Source of the DNA: CAIWHR01 sp963726775
GTDB taxonomy: Bacteria; Pseudomonadota; Gammaproteobacteria; Burkholderiales; Casimicrobiaceae
Assembly: GCA_963726775.1 (NCBI GenBank)
Contig: CAVSDL010000009.1
Span: 682,001 to 746,000 of the forward strand
Reading direction: 5' to 3'
Length of the DNA stretch: 64,000 bases
The notes under the pieces were generated by a model. It was not told the DNA's origin. It was given only the letters and a program-made list of their open reading frames with translations, and did no database searches. The position numbers and the translations under genes are program-made. Each line of letters starts with the position of its first letter. The stretch's first letter is position 1. Of the stretch, positions 26,921 to 37,131 are shown piece after piece.

Positions 26921-27046
26921 CTGCGACGGGGCGGTAACCGCGATGCGCTGCGCTCCGGGCACTGCCGGTGCGCAGGTGCGCCGGTTCCGCAGAGTTTCTG
27001 CTTGCGCTCGGTCGTCGCCCGCGGCAGCGCGCTATGCTTCGCCCCG

Positions 27047-28888
<1,842 letters not shown>

Positions 28889-29037
28889 CTCGGAAGCCGC
28901 GCCGGCGCGATCCTCGCCGTCAACCGTGATCGGCCCATTCCGCAACGGCCGGCCGTGCCTCAGGCACGACTCCCGCATCGCGGCCGCCCGCGCTCGACCG
29001 TGGGTCCGGCGCATTGGAAGGCATCCGCCGTCCGGCG

Positions 29038-29067
29038 TTGACATCGCCTCCCGCGCGGCACGACAAT
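29038..29067 (+). promoter_or_regulatory. possible sigma70-type promoter of the SMP-30 gene
   Basis: TTGACA (29038-29043) is a perfect -35 hexamer, followed after 18 bases by GACAAT (29062-29067), a fair -10 element. The pair lies about 45 bp before the start codon of the SMP-30-like gene, in an otherwise non-coding gap. Similar chance matches are possible in this GC content, so this is only a candidate. Confidence 0.4.
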
Positions 29068-29110
29068 CCGCCGGCTGCAGGGGGACCCAATCAACAACGG
29101 AGGAACGAAA

Positions 29111-30187
29111 ATGAAAAAGGTATTGATCGCCTGTTTCGGTGCGGGCGCAATGGCCATCGGCGCGGGGGTCAGTTTCGCCGACGATCACCTCGAGTCCCTG
29201 TGGGCGGAGCCCGTGCAATTCGCGACGCTGCCCGCCGGCGTCCGCTATCCCGAGGGCATCACCGCCGATCCGGCGACCGGCGATGTCTTCGTCGGAACGT
29301 TCGACTTCGGCCCCAATGCCAACAAGCTCCTGCGCTTCAGCAAGAACGGCCACCTCGAGGCCCAGCGCGACTTCGACGGCACGCCGCTCCTGGGCCTCGA
29401 CTTCGACGCGGCGCACGGCAAGGTCTACATCCTCAACATGGGCGCTTCGAAAGTCCAGCGAATTGCCGCGAATTTCGACGGCACGACGCCGATCGAAGAC
29501 GTCGCCTCGGTGCCCGGCATCGGCGCCCCGGCCGCGCGCAGCGCCGGTAATCCCGACGGCAGCTCGGACACCATTACCTTCGGGTCCAACAGCTTCCCGG
29601 CGCCCAATGCGATGGTGTTCGACAAATCGGGCAATTTGTACGTCTCCGATTCGTTCCAGGGCGCGATCTTCCGGATCGCCAATGCGGCCACGTGCGCCAC
29701 GCCGTGCGCCATGACCACGGTATCGCACGATCCGTTGCTGGCGACCGCCGGCTTCCCGCCGTTCGGTGCCAACGGGCTCGCGTTGAACAAGGACGAAACA
29801 ACGCTGTTCATCGCCAACACCGGCGACAACCGTGTGTTGAAGATGGACGTCGCGACGAAGGCGGTCTCGGTGTTTGCCGAGAGCGTCCATGGGGCGGACG
29901 GACTCCTCATGGACGGCGCCGGTCGCCTCTGGGTCGCCGCCAACCAGGCGGACGAGGTCGTGGCGCTCAACGACAAAGGCCGGGTGATCGCGCGCGTCGG
30001 CGGCTTCGAAGGCATCCGGCACGATGGTTCGCCGCGCGGCATGCTGTTCCCCGCGAGCATGGTGATCGCGGATGGATTCATGTATGTGACCAATCTCGCG
30101 CTGCCGCTCACACCGGCCGTCGGCGACGAGCCGGAAGAGGATGTCATCAAGTGGAACGTGGTGCGGTTCAAAGTGCCCAGGCATTAG
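29111..30187 (+). CDS. secreted SMP-30/gluconolactonase-like beta-propeller protein
   Basis: A 358-residue protein with a signal peptide (about residues 1-23, ending VSFA) and a six-bladed propeller of the SMP-30/LRE type. Repeats of PEGITADPATGDVFVGTF, GLDFDAAHGKVYILNMG, PNAMVFDKSGNLYVSDSF, GLALNKDETTLFIANTGDNRVL and LLMDGAGRLWVAANQADEV are visible. SMP-30-type propellers hydrolyse lactones or bind small ligands in the periplasm. GGAGG precedes the ATG. It lies upstream of the nitrile hydratase genes on the same strand but is separated from them by a strong hairpin, so joint function is uncertain. Confidence 0.82.
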   Translation: MKKVLIACFGAGAMAIGAGVSFADDHLESLWAEPVQFATLPAGVRYPEGITADPATGDVFVGTFDFGPNANKLLRFSKNGHLEAQRDFDGTPLLGLDFDAAHGKVYILNMGASKVQRIAANFDGTTPIEDVASVPGIGAPAARSAGNPDGSSDTITFGSNSFPAPNAMVFDKSGNLYVSDSFQGAIFRIANAATCATPCAMTTVSHDPLLATAGFPPFGANGLALNKDETTLFIANTGDNRVLKMDVATKAVSVFAESVHGADGLLMDGAGRLWVAANQADEVVALNDKGRVIARVGGFEGIRHDGSPRGMLFPASMVIADGFMYVTNLALPLTPAVGDEPEEDVIKWNVVRFKVPRH

Positions 30188-30202
30188 GATCATGGCGATG
30201 AC

Positions 30203-30235
30203 CCGTCCGCCCTCGCCACAGCACGAGGCGGACGG
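30203..30235 (+). terminator. strong hairpin between SMP-30 gene and nitrile hydratase
   Basis: A stem formed by CCGTCCGCCCTCG (30203-30215) and CGAGGCGGACGG (30224-30235), with one bulged base and an eight-base loop. It is followed by ATTTGTG, which is only weakly T-rich. It begins 16 bases after the SMP-30 stop codon and ends 24 bases before the GTG of the alpha subunit. It could terminate the upstream transcript, protect its 3' end or attenuate the downstream genes. Confidence 0.6.
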
Positions 30236-30259
30236 ATTTGTGTGCGCGGAGAAATCACC

Positions 30260-30937
30260 GTGAGCCCCGAGAAATCGTCCGCCGGTCACGATGAGCATCT
30301 GCATGCTCACGACGACGAACACGGTCACTCGCACGACGGCTCGGAGCTATCCGAGATGGACCTGCGCGTGCGGGCGCTGGAGTCACTTCTGGTCGAGAAG
30401 GGGTATGTCGATCCTGAAGCGCTCGATCTGCTGGTCGAAACCTACGAGACCAAGATCGGACCGCACAACGGCGCGCGCGTGATTGCGAGGGCATGGGCAA
30501 ATGCCGGCTATCGAAAGTGGCTGCTGCAGGACGCCACCGCGGCGATCGCGTCCCTCGGCTACGCCGGCCGCCAGGGCGAGAACATGGTCGCTCTCGAAAA
30601 TTCCGCGGGCGTGCACAACATGGTCGTCTGCACGCTCTGCTCGTGCTACCCGGTGCCCGTGCTCGGGCTGCCTCCCGTCTGGTACAAGTCCGCTCCCTAC
30701 CGCGCGCGCGCCGTCATCGATCCGCGCGGCGTGCTGCGCGAGTTCGGCGTGAGCCTGCCCGACGACGTGGAACTGCGGGTGTGGGATTCGACGGCCGAGA
30801 TTCGCTACCTGGTCCTGCCGCAACGGCCGGCGGGAACCGAGGGCTGGACCGAGGATCGGCTGGCGGCTCTGGTCACTCGCGACGCGATGATCGGCACGGG
30901 GCTACCGGAGGCGCCGGCGGCGCAGGGACACCCGTGA
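30260..30937 (+). CDS. nthA: nitrile hydratase alpha subunit (cobalt type)
   Basis: A 225-residue catalytic subunit that, with the beta subunit, hydrates nitriles to amides. The metal claw is VCTLCSCYPVPVLG (Cys124, Cys127, Ser128, Cys129). Threonine between the first two cysteines marks the cobalt rather than the iron type. The N-terminus carries a His/Asp-rich run (HDEHLHAHDDEHGHSHD) that may help metal capture. The GTG at 30260 is chosen for GGAG eight bases before; GTG 30242 is an alternative. The alpha stop overlaps the beta start (GTGA). No amidase follows, so the amide product must be handled elsewhere. Confidence 0.93.
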   Translation: MSPEKSSAGHDEHLHAHDDEHGHSHDGSELSEMDLRVRALESLLVEKGYVDPEALDLLVETYETKIGPHNGARVIARAWANAGYRKWLLQDATAAIASLGYAGRQGENMVALENSAGVHNMVVCTLCSCYPVPVLGLPPVWYKSAPYRARAVIDPRGVLREFGVSLPDDVELRVWDSTAEIRYLVLPQRPAGTEGWTEDRLAALVTRDAMIGTGLPEAPAAQGHP

Positions 30938-31590
30938 ACGGCGTGCACGACATGGGCGGCATGCAGGGATTCGGGCCGGTATTTCCGGAGGCCGACGAGC
31001 CGACATTTCACCACGACTGGGAGCGCCGGGTCCTGGGAATGACGCTGGCGATGGCCTCCACGGGCCAGTGGAACATCGATCAGTCGCGCAATGCACGCGA
31101 AAGTCTGCCGCCTGCCCAATATCTCGCCAGCAGCTATTACGAGATCTGGTTTCGCGGCCTGATCAAGCTCCTTCTCGAACGCCGTCTGGTCTCGCGCGAG
31201 GAGCTCCGCGACGGGCGCCGGCGCGGCTCGCCCCCTGCCTCGCTGCCCGTCCTGAAGGCCGAGCGCGTGACAGCCACGCTGATGCGGGGCGGCACCACTC
31301 GACGCTCGATCACGGTTCCCGCGCGGTTCGCGGTCGGCGATGCGGTCCGGACGCGCAACATCAACCCGCCCACCCATACGCGCCTCCCCCGGTATTGCCG
31401 TGGCAAAGCCGGGACGATCGTGGCGATCCATGGTGCGCATGTCTTTCCCGACGCCAACGCCCGCGGAATCGGCGAGCAACCGCAATGGCTCTATACGGTG
31501 CGCTTCGCAGCCGGCGAGCTGTGGGGAGGTGACACGACCGCCCGCGCCGTGCACGTCGATTGCTGGGAATCCCACCTCGAGGCGGGCTGA
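30934..31590 (+). CDS. nthB: nitrile hydratase beta subunit
   Basis: A 218-residue partner of the alpha subunit. The N-terminal half has VNGVHDMGGMQGFGPV, EPTFHHDWERRVLGMTLA and ASSYYEIWFRGLIKLL. The C-terminal SH3-like half has FAVGDAVRTRNINPPTHTRLPRY, then GKAGTIVAIHGAHVFPD. These are standard beta-subunit landmarks, including the Arg-rich segment that contacts the alpha active site. The GTG start overlaps the alpha stop by four bases, which implies coupled 1:1 translation. The accessory gene starts two bases after its stop. Confidence 0.94.
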   Translation: MNGVHDMGGMQGFGPVFPEADEPTFHHDWERRVLGMTLAMASTGQWNIDQSRNARESLPPAQYLASSYYEIWFRGLIKLLLERRLVSREELRDGRRRGSPPASLPVLKAERVTATLMRGGTTRRSITVPARFAVGDAVRTRNINPPTHTRLPRYCRGKAGTIVAIHGAHVFPDANARGIGEQPQWLYTVRFAAGELWGGDTTARAVHVDCWESHLEAG

Positions 31591-31591
31591 C

Positions 31592-31993
31592 ATGCACCCG
31601 AACGCGCCGTCTTCCGGCGACCATTCCGCCGATCTGTCGCAACCGCAGGCGGCGGATTTCGCGCCCGCCGGATTGCATCGCGACGGCGAAGGCCCGGTGT
31701 TCGCTGCTCCCTGGGAGGCGCAGGCGTTCGCCATGACGCTTGCATTGCACGAACGGGGGGCGTTCACCTGGACCGAGTGGGCCGCAGCGCTGGCCGAGGT
31801 GATCGCCGAAGTCCGCAGGCGCGGAGACGCCGATACCGGCGAGGACTACTATCGCCATTGGATGACGGCGCTGGAACGCATCGTCGCGCGCAAGGGCCTC
31901 GTCACCGATGCGCTGCTGCTGGAGCGGCGCGAGGCGTGGAAAGAAGCCGCGCATCGGACGCCCCATGGCGAGCCGATACAGCTGAAGACCTGA
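31592..31993 (+). CDS. nitrile hydratase accessory/activator protein
   Basis: A 133-residue homologue of the nitrile hydratase beta N-terminal domain. Landmarks are EGPVFAAPWEAQAFAMTLALHERGAFTWTEW and GEDYYRHWMTALERIVARKGLV. Proteins of this type (p14K-like) bind alpha and help insert cobalt by subunit exchange. Its start lies two bases after the beta stop, so alpha, beta and activator form one operon, in the usual order for cobalt enzymes. It ends before a 212-bp gap. Confidence 0.9.
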   Translation: MHPNAPSSGDHSADLSQPQAADFAPAGLHRDGEGPVFAAPWEAQAFAMTLALHERGAFTWTEWAAALAEVIAEVRRRGDADTGEDYYRHWMTALERIVARKGLVTDALLLERREAWKEAAHRTPHGEPIQLKT

Positions 31994-32205
31994 CGTCGGG
32001 TCCGCTCTACCGCCCGGTAGCGACAACGGGATGACGATTTGCCATCCGTCCGGGGATCGTGTCCGCGATTGCCTTGCGCCGATCGCAGCCCGCGCCGTTC
32101 GCATGCAGTAAACTCGACGTCTGTCGGAAGCGGATATCGGGACGTCGGCGCGACGACCGGCTCCATGCCTTGCAGCGCAGCTCGCGTCGACGGGAGGAAT
32201 GTTGC

Positions 32206-33141
32206 ATGGGGGCAGACTCGACTGACGCAGCGGCTGTCCCATCGGAACGCGGCGGGATGGCGATCGTCGACGCGCACCAGCACTTCTGGGATCCCGGCGT
32301 CAACTATTACCCGTGGCTCAACGACGAGCCGCCGATCCCTTTCCGATACGGGGACTATCGTGCGATTCGCCGGCGCTATCTGCCGCCCGACTACCTGGCC
32401 GACACCATGCCGTACCGCGTCGAGAAGACCGTCTACGTCGAGGCCGAATGGAATCCGCGGGATCCGATCGGCGAGATGCGCTACATCAAGCGAATCCGCG
32501 GCGAGCACGGCTTGCCGACGGTTGCGGTTGCGCAAGCGTGGCTCGACCAGGACGACGCACCTCGCGTGCTCGAACAACAGGCGGCGTTTGCGTTCGTCCG
32601 CAGCGTCCGCCACAAGCCGCGCGCCAACCGGTCGGCGGCGGACAGCGCGCCGGGCGGCACCTGCGACCCGGATTGGCGCGCGGGGTATGCGCTTCTGGCG
32701 CGCCACGGCTTGCGCTTCGACCTGCAGACGCCGTGGTGGCACCTCGCCGAGGCCACCAGGCTCGCCGCCGATTTTCCTGACACGCGAATCATCCTCAATC
32801 ACACGGGGCTGCCCGCCGATCGCAGCATCGAAGGCATCGCCGGCTGGAAACGCGCGATGACGGGCCTCGCCGGGTGCCCGAACGTCGCGATCAAGATATC
32901 GGGCCTCGGTCAGCCGGCGCAACCCTGGACGGTAGCGGCAAATCGCGACATCGTGCGCACGGTAATCGATCTCTTCGGCGTCGGTCGCTGCATGTTCGCG
33001 AGCAACTTCCCCGTGGACAGCATTTGCGCGACCTTCGGGACGATCTTCGACGGATTTCGGGAGATCGTCGCGGATTTCACGCCGTCGGAGCAGCAAAGTC
33101 TGTTCCACGACAACGCGATCCGCATCTACGCAATGGAGTGA
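32206..33141 (+). CDS. amidohydrolase family protein (LigI-like TIM-barrel lactonase/hydrolase)
   Basis: A 311-residue amidohydrolase_2 protein. The metal/active-site landmarks are VDAHQHFWDPG, VEAEWNPRDP, LNHTGLPADRS, VAIKISGLG and MFASNFPVDS. This pattern matches the LigI/L-rhamnono-lactonase-like branch, which opens lactones or splits C-C or amide bonds. Start 32206 has GGGAGGAAT upstream; an upstream ATG in frame at 32059 is not supported. It is the first gene of a run with a HIBADH-type dehydrogenase (starting 4 bp later), a TRAP transporter and a PdxA-like enzyme, so the substrate is probably an organic acid or its lactone. Confidence 0.86.
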   Translation: MGADSTDAAAVPSERGGMAIVDAHQHFWDPGVNYYPWLNDEPPIPFRYGDYRAIRRRYLPPDYLADTMPYRVEKTVYVEAEWNPRDPIGEMRYIKRIRGEHGLPTVAVAQAWLDQDDAPRVLEQQAAFAFVRSVRHKPRANRSAADSAPGGTCDPDWRAGYALLARHGLRFDLQTPWWHLAEATRLAADFPDTRIILNHTGLPADRSIEGIAGWKRAMTGLAGCPNVAIKISGLGQPAQPWTVAANRDIVRTVIDLFGVGRCMFASNFPVDSICATFGTIFDGFREIVADFTPSEQQSLFHDNAIRIYAME

Positions 33142-33145
33142 GCGC

Positions 33146-34030
33146 ATGGCGCACCCGCGCATCGGCTACGTCGGCGTTGGATTGATGGGCCTGCCCATGG
33201 TCAGGCGGCTCGTGTCGCTGGGCTATCGCGTATCGGCATACGACATCCTGCCGGAGAAGAACGAAGCGGCACGCGCAGCGGGCGCCGAGGCCGCAGACTC
33301 GCCTGCCGGCGCCAGCCGCGACGCCGAAATCGTGCTCCTCAACCTGCCGACTGCCGACGCCGTGGAGCAGGCGACGTTCGGCGAGCGCGGCGTGGCGGAA
33401 GCGCTGCGGCCACCGCAGCTCGTCGTCGATTTCTCGACGGTGCCGGTGGACAAAGGCAAGGCGTTTGCGACGCGGCTCCACGCGATGACCGGCTGCGGCT
33501 GGGTGGACGCGCCGGTGTCGGGCGGCCCGCCGGCGTCGGGCACCGGCACGCTCACGGTGATGGCGGGCGGCGAGCCGGCAGACGTCGAGCGCGTTGCCCC
33601 GTTGATGGCCGACATCGCAGCGCGCTTCACGCACATGGGCCCGACGGGCAGCGGCCTCGTCGCCAAGATGATCAATCAGCTCATCGTGGGCTGTGGCCAC
33701 GCGGTGATGGCCGAAGCGCTGCTGCTGGCCGAGGCGGCGGGCATCGATGCGGCGCGTATCCCCGAATGCCTGGCCGGCGGCCACGCCGATGGCACGCTGC
33801 TGCAGAAGCTCTACCCACGGATGGCCAGGCGCGACTTCGCCCCCCAGGGCTATGCGCGCCAGCTGCTGAAGGACCTCGAAATGGTGAACACCTTCGCCGG
33901 CGCGCTGAAGACGCCCGTACCGATGACGGGCGAGGCGCTGTCGTTGTACCGGATGCTGATACACCTCGGTTACGCGGAGCTCGACACGTCGGCGATATTC
34001 AAGCTATACGAGCGAGACGGCGCGGCGTGA
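33146..34030 (+). CDS. 3-hydroxyisobutyrate dehydrogenase family NAD(P)-dependent oxidoreductase
   Basis: A 294-residue 6-phosphogluconate-dehydrogenase-fold enzyme. It has a Rossmann motif (GYVGVGLMGLPMVRRLV), substrate loop WVDAPVSGGPPASGTGTLTVMAGG, and the catalytic lysine in GSGLVAKMINQLIVG. The family oxidises beta-hydroxyacids; members include tartronate-semialdehyde reductase and L-threonate dehydrogenase (LtnD). It begins 4 bp after the amidohydrolase and precedes the TRAP genes. Together with the PdxA-like gene at the end of the cluster, this hints at a sugar-acid route. Exact substrate unknown. Confidence 0.9.
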   Translation: MAHPRIGYVGVGLMGLPMVRRLVSLGYRVSAYDILPEKNEAARAAGAEAADSPAGASRDAEIVLLNLPTADAVEQATFGERGVAEALRPPQLVVDFSTVPVDKGKAFATRLHAMTGCGWVDAPVSGGPPASGTGTLTVMAGGEPADVERVAPLMADIAARFTHMGPTGSGLVAKMINQLIVGCGHAVMAEALLLAEAAGIDAARIPECLAGGHADGTLLQKLYPRMARRDFAPQGYARQLLKDLEMVNTFAGALKTPVPMTGEALSLYRMLIHLGYAELDTSAIFKLYERDGAA

Positions 34031-34084
34031 CCGGCCACACTGACCAAAGGGACTCGATCCCCATCACCCCAAGGAGGAAGAGCA

Positions 34085-35080
34085 ATGAATACAAGGCTTG
34101 GCACCATCCTGTCGGCAGCAGCGGCCATCGCGCTGCTGGCAGCATCGCCCGCCGACGCGCAGGTCAAGCTCCGCTACGCGCACGTCGGCGTGGCCAATGC
34201 GCCGCAGACGCTGTACGCAGACGAGGTCGCGAAGCTGGTCAAGGAGCGCACCAACGGCCGCATCGAGATCCAGGTGTTCCCCAATTCCCAGCTGGGCGGC
34301 GTCGGCGAGCTGGTCGACGGTGTCAAGTCCGGCGCGATCTCGATGGGGCACCACGATTTCGCGTCGCTGGGCAAGATCCTCTCTTCCACCGCGGTGTTCA
34401 ACACGCCGTTCGTCTACCGCGACCCTGCGCACAGCCTGCGCGCCACCGATGCCCGCGTTTCGCCCGCATTGCGCGAAATCAACCAGCAGCTCGTCGACAA
34501 GGGCAACATGCGGATCGTCGGCAGTTTCTTCCAGGGCACGCGCGAGCTGACGTCGAAGGAGAAAGTGCTCTCCCCGAAGGACATGCAGGGCAAGAAGTAC
34601 CGCGGCGTGCCGGTCAAGCTGTGGTCCTCGATGATCACCGGCATGGGAGCGGTCGCGACGCCGGTCGAGGTGTCGGAGCTCGCCACGGCGCTCGCGACGG
34701 GCCTCGTCGTCGGGCAGGAGAATCCGCTTCCGAACATCTACAACCTCAAGCTGTACGAGGTGCAGAAATACGTGATGATGACCAATCACATGCAATCGGT
34801 GCTGGCGGTATTCGTCAATGAAAAAGTCTGGCAGGGCATCCCGGCCGCCGACCGCAGGATACTCGAGGACACGATGGCTGAAGTGGGCAAGAAGACTCTC
34901 GACTGGGACCGCGACACCAGCGCCAAGTACCGCGCCGACCTCGAGGCCAAGGGCATGATTTTCGTCGAGGAAAAGGACGGGCTCGACATCGAGGGCTTCC
35001 GCAAGGCGGTGCTGGGCCAGGTCAACAAGGACTTCCCCGAGTGGACCGGTTATATCGAGCAGATCCGCGCGGTGCAGTGA
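34085..35080 (+). CDS. dctP: TRAP transporter substrate-binding protein (DctP family)
   Basis: A 331-residue periplasmic receptor with a signal peptide (about residues 1-23, ending SPADAQ). DctP landmarks are LRYAHVGVANAPQTLYADEVAKLV, GRIEIQVFPNSQLGG, DMQGKKYRGVPV and ATGLVVGQENPLPNIYNLKLYEVQKYV. The conserved arginine of KKYRGVPV normally pins a carboxylate, which fits an acid substrate. AAGGAGGAAG precedes the ATG. It is followed by the small and large permeases after a 210-bp gap containing a repeat pair. Confidence 0.94.
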   Translation: MNTRLGTILSAAAAIALLAASPADAQVKLRYAHVGVANAPQTLYADEVAKLVKERTNGRIEIQVFPNSQLGGVGELVDGVKSGAISMGHHDFASLGKILSSTAVFNTPFVYRDPAHSLRATDARVSPALREINQQLVDKGNMRIVGSFFQGTRELTSKEKVLSPKDMQGKKYRGVPVKLWSSMITGMGAVATPVEVSELATALATGLVVGQENPLPNIYNLKLYEVQKYVMMTNHMQSVLAVFVNEKVWQGIPAADRRILEDTMAEVGKKTLDWDRDTSAKYRADLEAKGMIFVEEKDGLDIEGFRKAVLGQVNKDFPEWTGYIEQIRAVQ

Positions 35081-35128
35081 CGCGCCGACTTATCATCTCC
35101 AAATGGGGCGACGCGTTCACAATAGGAT

Positions 35129-35204
35129 TGTCGCCTCGGCGAACGCGCGGATCCAGGGACGTCCGACGCAAGACACGGGATTCCCGCGTTCGCGGCAACG
35201 ACGC
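35129..35204. repeat. second inverted pair of REP-like repeats
   Basis: The same palindromic element family as at 21.7 kb. One unit at 35129-35160 reads GTCGCCTCGGCGAACGCG followed by GGATCCAGGGAC. The other, at 35178-35204 on the opposite strand, reads CGTCGTTGCCGCGAACGCG followed by GGAATCC. The pair sits inside the TRAP operon, between the binding-protein stop and the small permease start, where it may stabilise the abundant binding-protein message. Confidence 0.7.
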
Positions 35205-35290
35205 CATTTCTGAAGCCATGGTCACTCCCTTCCGTACGGCCTGGTAGAGGGCGCCTTGGCCGGCGATGCCTGGCGGATCGAGGATACCCG

Positions 35291-35785
35291 ATGATCCCGA
35301 TGATGGCCGGTATTCGCACCGCGGTGCGATGGATCAGCCTCGCGCTGCTCGCCGCGCTGGTGATCACGCCGCTCGCGCAGATCATGATGCGCGGCGTCTT
35401 CAATGTGCCGATGTCCGGCGCCGAGGAGCTCGCGCGCTATTTCCTGATCTGCCTCACGTTTCTCGCGGCTTCGTACGTGACGGAGCAAGGCGGACAGATC
35501 CGGATGGAGGAATTCCAGGGTCTCCTGCCGCCCAGGCCGCGCTGGTACCTGCAGCTCTGCATCGAACTCGCGGGCATCGTGATGTTCGGCGTGATATTCG
35601 TCGCCGCGGTGATCACGATCGGCAAGAATCTGCAGAATCAGACGGCGACGCTCGAAATGCCCTTCTGGCTGTTCATGGGGCCGCTCGCCGTCGGCGCGCT
35701 GTTGCTGGCCGTCGAAACGCTGGCGATGCTCATGCACACGTGGCGGCGCCGCCGTCCCGAAGAGAAGCATACGGTCCTGACCTGA
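35291..35785 (+). CDS. dctQ: TRAP transporter small permease (DctQ)
   Basis: A 164-residue four-helix membrane subunit. Spans are visible at the N-terminus (RWISLALLAALVITPLAQ), around LARYFLICLTFLAASYV, in LQLCIELAGIVMFGVIFVAA and in MPFWLFMGPLAVGALLLAVE. The segment MRGVFNVPMSGAEELARY is characteristic of DctQ. GAGG lies before the start. It bridges the receptor and the large permease in TRAP uptake, which is driven by a sodium or proton gradient. The large permease starts 10 bp later. Confidence 0.92.
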   Translation: MIPMMAGIRTAVRWISLALLAALVITPLAQIMMRGVFNVPMSGAEELARYFLICLTFLAASYVTEQGGQIRMEEFQGLLPPRPRWYLQLCIELAGIVMFGVIFVAAVITIGKNLQNQTATLEMPFWLFMGPLAVGALLLAVETLAMLMHTWRRRRPEEKHTVLT

Positions 35786-35795
35786 AGGCGACGCC

Positions 35796-37079
35796 TTGGA
35801 AGGCTTCCTCGTCATACTCGCGTTCCTGGCGCTGTTCGTCATGGGCTTTCCGGTCGTCCTTGCGATCGGCATACCGTGCATCGTCTACATCCTCGCGAAC
35901 GGGCTGCCGGTCGATCTCGTCGCGCAGCGCACGCTCTACGCGCTCGATTCGTTCCCGCTGGTGGCGGTGCCGGTGTTTCTGTTCGTCGGCAGCCTGATGA
36001 ACAGCGCCGGCATTTCGCGCTACATCTACAAATTCGCCGACACCGCGACGGGGCGGCTTCCTGGCGGGCTCGCGCAGGTCAACATCTTCGGCAGCCTGAT
36101 CTTCGCCGGCATGTCGGGATCGGCGCTCGCCGACATCGGCGGCCTGGGCCGGATCGAGATCGACGCGATGCGCAACAAGGGCTTCACCGCGCCGTTCGCC
36201 GCCGCGGTGACGAGTTCGTCGGCGATCGTCGGACCGATCTTCCCGCCGTCGATTCCGCTGATCATCTATGGCACCGTCACCGGCGTGTCTGTCATCCAGC
36301 TCCTGCTCGGCGGGATCGTCCCCGGCCTCCTGTGCGTCGCGATGCTGATGCTGATGACCGCGTGGCTCGCGATCCGCCGCGACTATCCCCGCGCGGAACG
36401 CTGGCCGAAAGCGCACGAACTGTGGCGGGACTTCAAACCGGCGTTTCCGGCGATCGTGGCGCCGCTAATCCTGATCGCCGGTATGCTCGCCGGCTATTTC
36501 ACGCCCACCGAAATCGCCTCGGTCACCGTGCTGTACGCGATGCTGATCAGCAGTTTGTTCTACCGGGAACTGACGTGGAAAGGCGTGCTCGACGCCGCGT
36601 ACGAGACGATTCGGGCATCGGCAGGGATTCTGCTGATCGTCGCCGTCGCGGCACTCTTCGGCTGGATACTTTCGGTCGAATCGGTGCCGCAGAAACTCAC
36701 CGCGATGATGCTGGCGATCTCGACCAATCCGTACATCCTGCTGCTGATCGTCAACATCCTGCTCATTGCCGTCGGCATGTTCCTCGACAGCACCACCGCG
36801 ATCCTGGTGATTGCCCCGATCATCGCCAAGCCGCTGGTGGCGGCGGGAGTCGATCCCGTGCATCTGGGCATGGTCGTGGTGTTCAACCTGATGATCGGCC
36901 TCCTGACACCGCCGATGGGCCTCGCGCTGTTCCTCGTCGCCGACATCGCCAAGGTAACGATGAAGGATGTACTGAGGGAAATGATGCCGTACTATCTCCC
37001 GCTGGGCATCACGCTGCTGCTTATCACGTACATCCCCGGGCTCACGACCTGGATTCCGCGCCTGGCGATGGGGCCATGA
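35796..37079 (+). CDS. dctM: TRAP transporter large permease (DctM)
   Basis: A 427-residue transport subunit with about 11-12 helices. DctM features include FLALFVMGFPVVLAIGIP, PVFLFVGSLMNSAGIS, FAGMSGSALADIGGLGRIEIDAM, SSSAIVGPIFPPSIPLIIYG and the late NLMIGLLTPPMGLALFLVADI. It starts at TTG 35796, which gives the usual N-terminus MEGFLVILAFLA. Together with DctP and DctQ it forms a complete TRAP system in this operon. Confidence 0.94.
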   Translation: MEGFLVILAFLALFVMGFPVVLAIGIPCIVYILANGLPVDLVAQRTLYALDSFPLVAVPVFLFVGSLMNSAGISRYIYKFADTATGRLPGGLAQVNIFGSLIFAGMSGSALADIGGLGRIEIDAMRNKGFTAPFAAAVTSSSAIVGPIFPPSIPLIIYGTVTGVSVIQLLLGGIVPGLLCVAMLMLMTAWLAIRRDYPRAERWPKAHELWRDFKPAFPAIVAPLILIAGMLAGYFTPTEIASVTVLYAMLISSLFYRELTWKGVLDAAYETIRASAGILLIVAVAALFGWILSVESVPQKLTAMMLAISTNPYILLLIVNILLIAVGMFLDSTTAILVIAPIIAKPLVAAGVDPVHLGMVVVFNLMIGLLTPPMGLALFLVADIAKVTMKDVLREMMPYYLPLGITLLLITYIPGLTTWIPRLAMGP

Positions 37080-37131
37080 GGCGCCGCGCGGCCACGCGGT
37101 GCGCGGTCGCCCATTTCAGATGGAGGACAGG

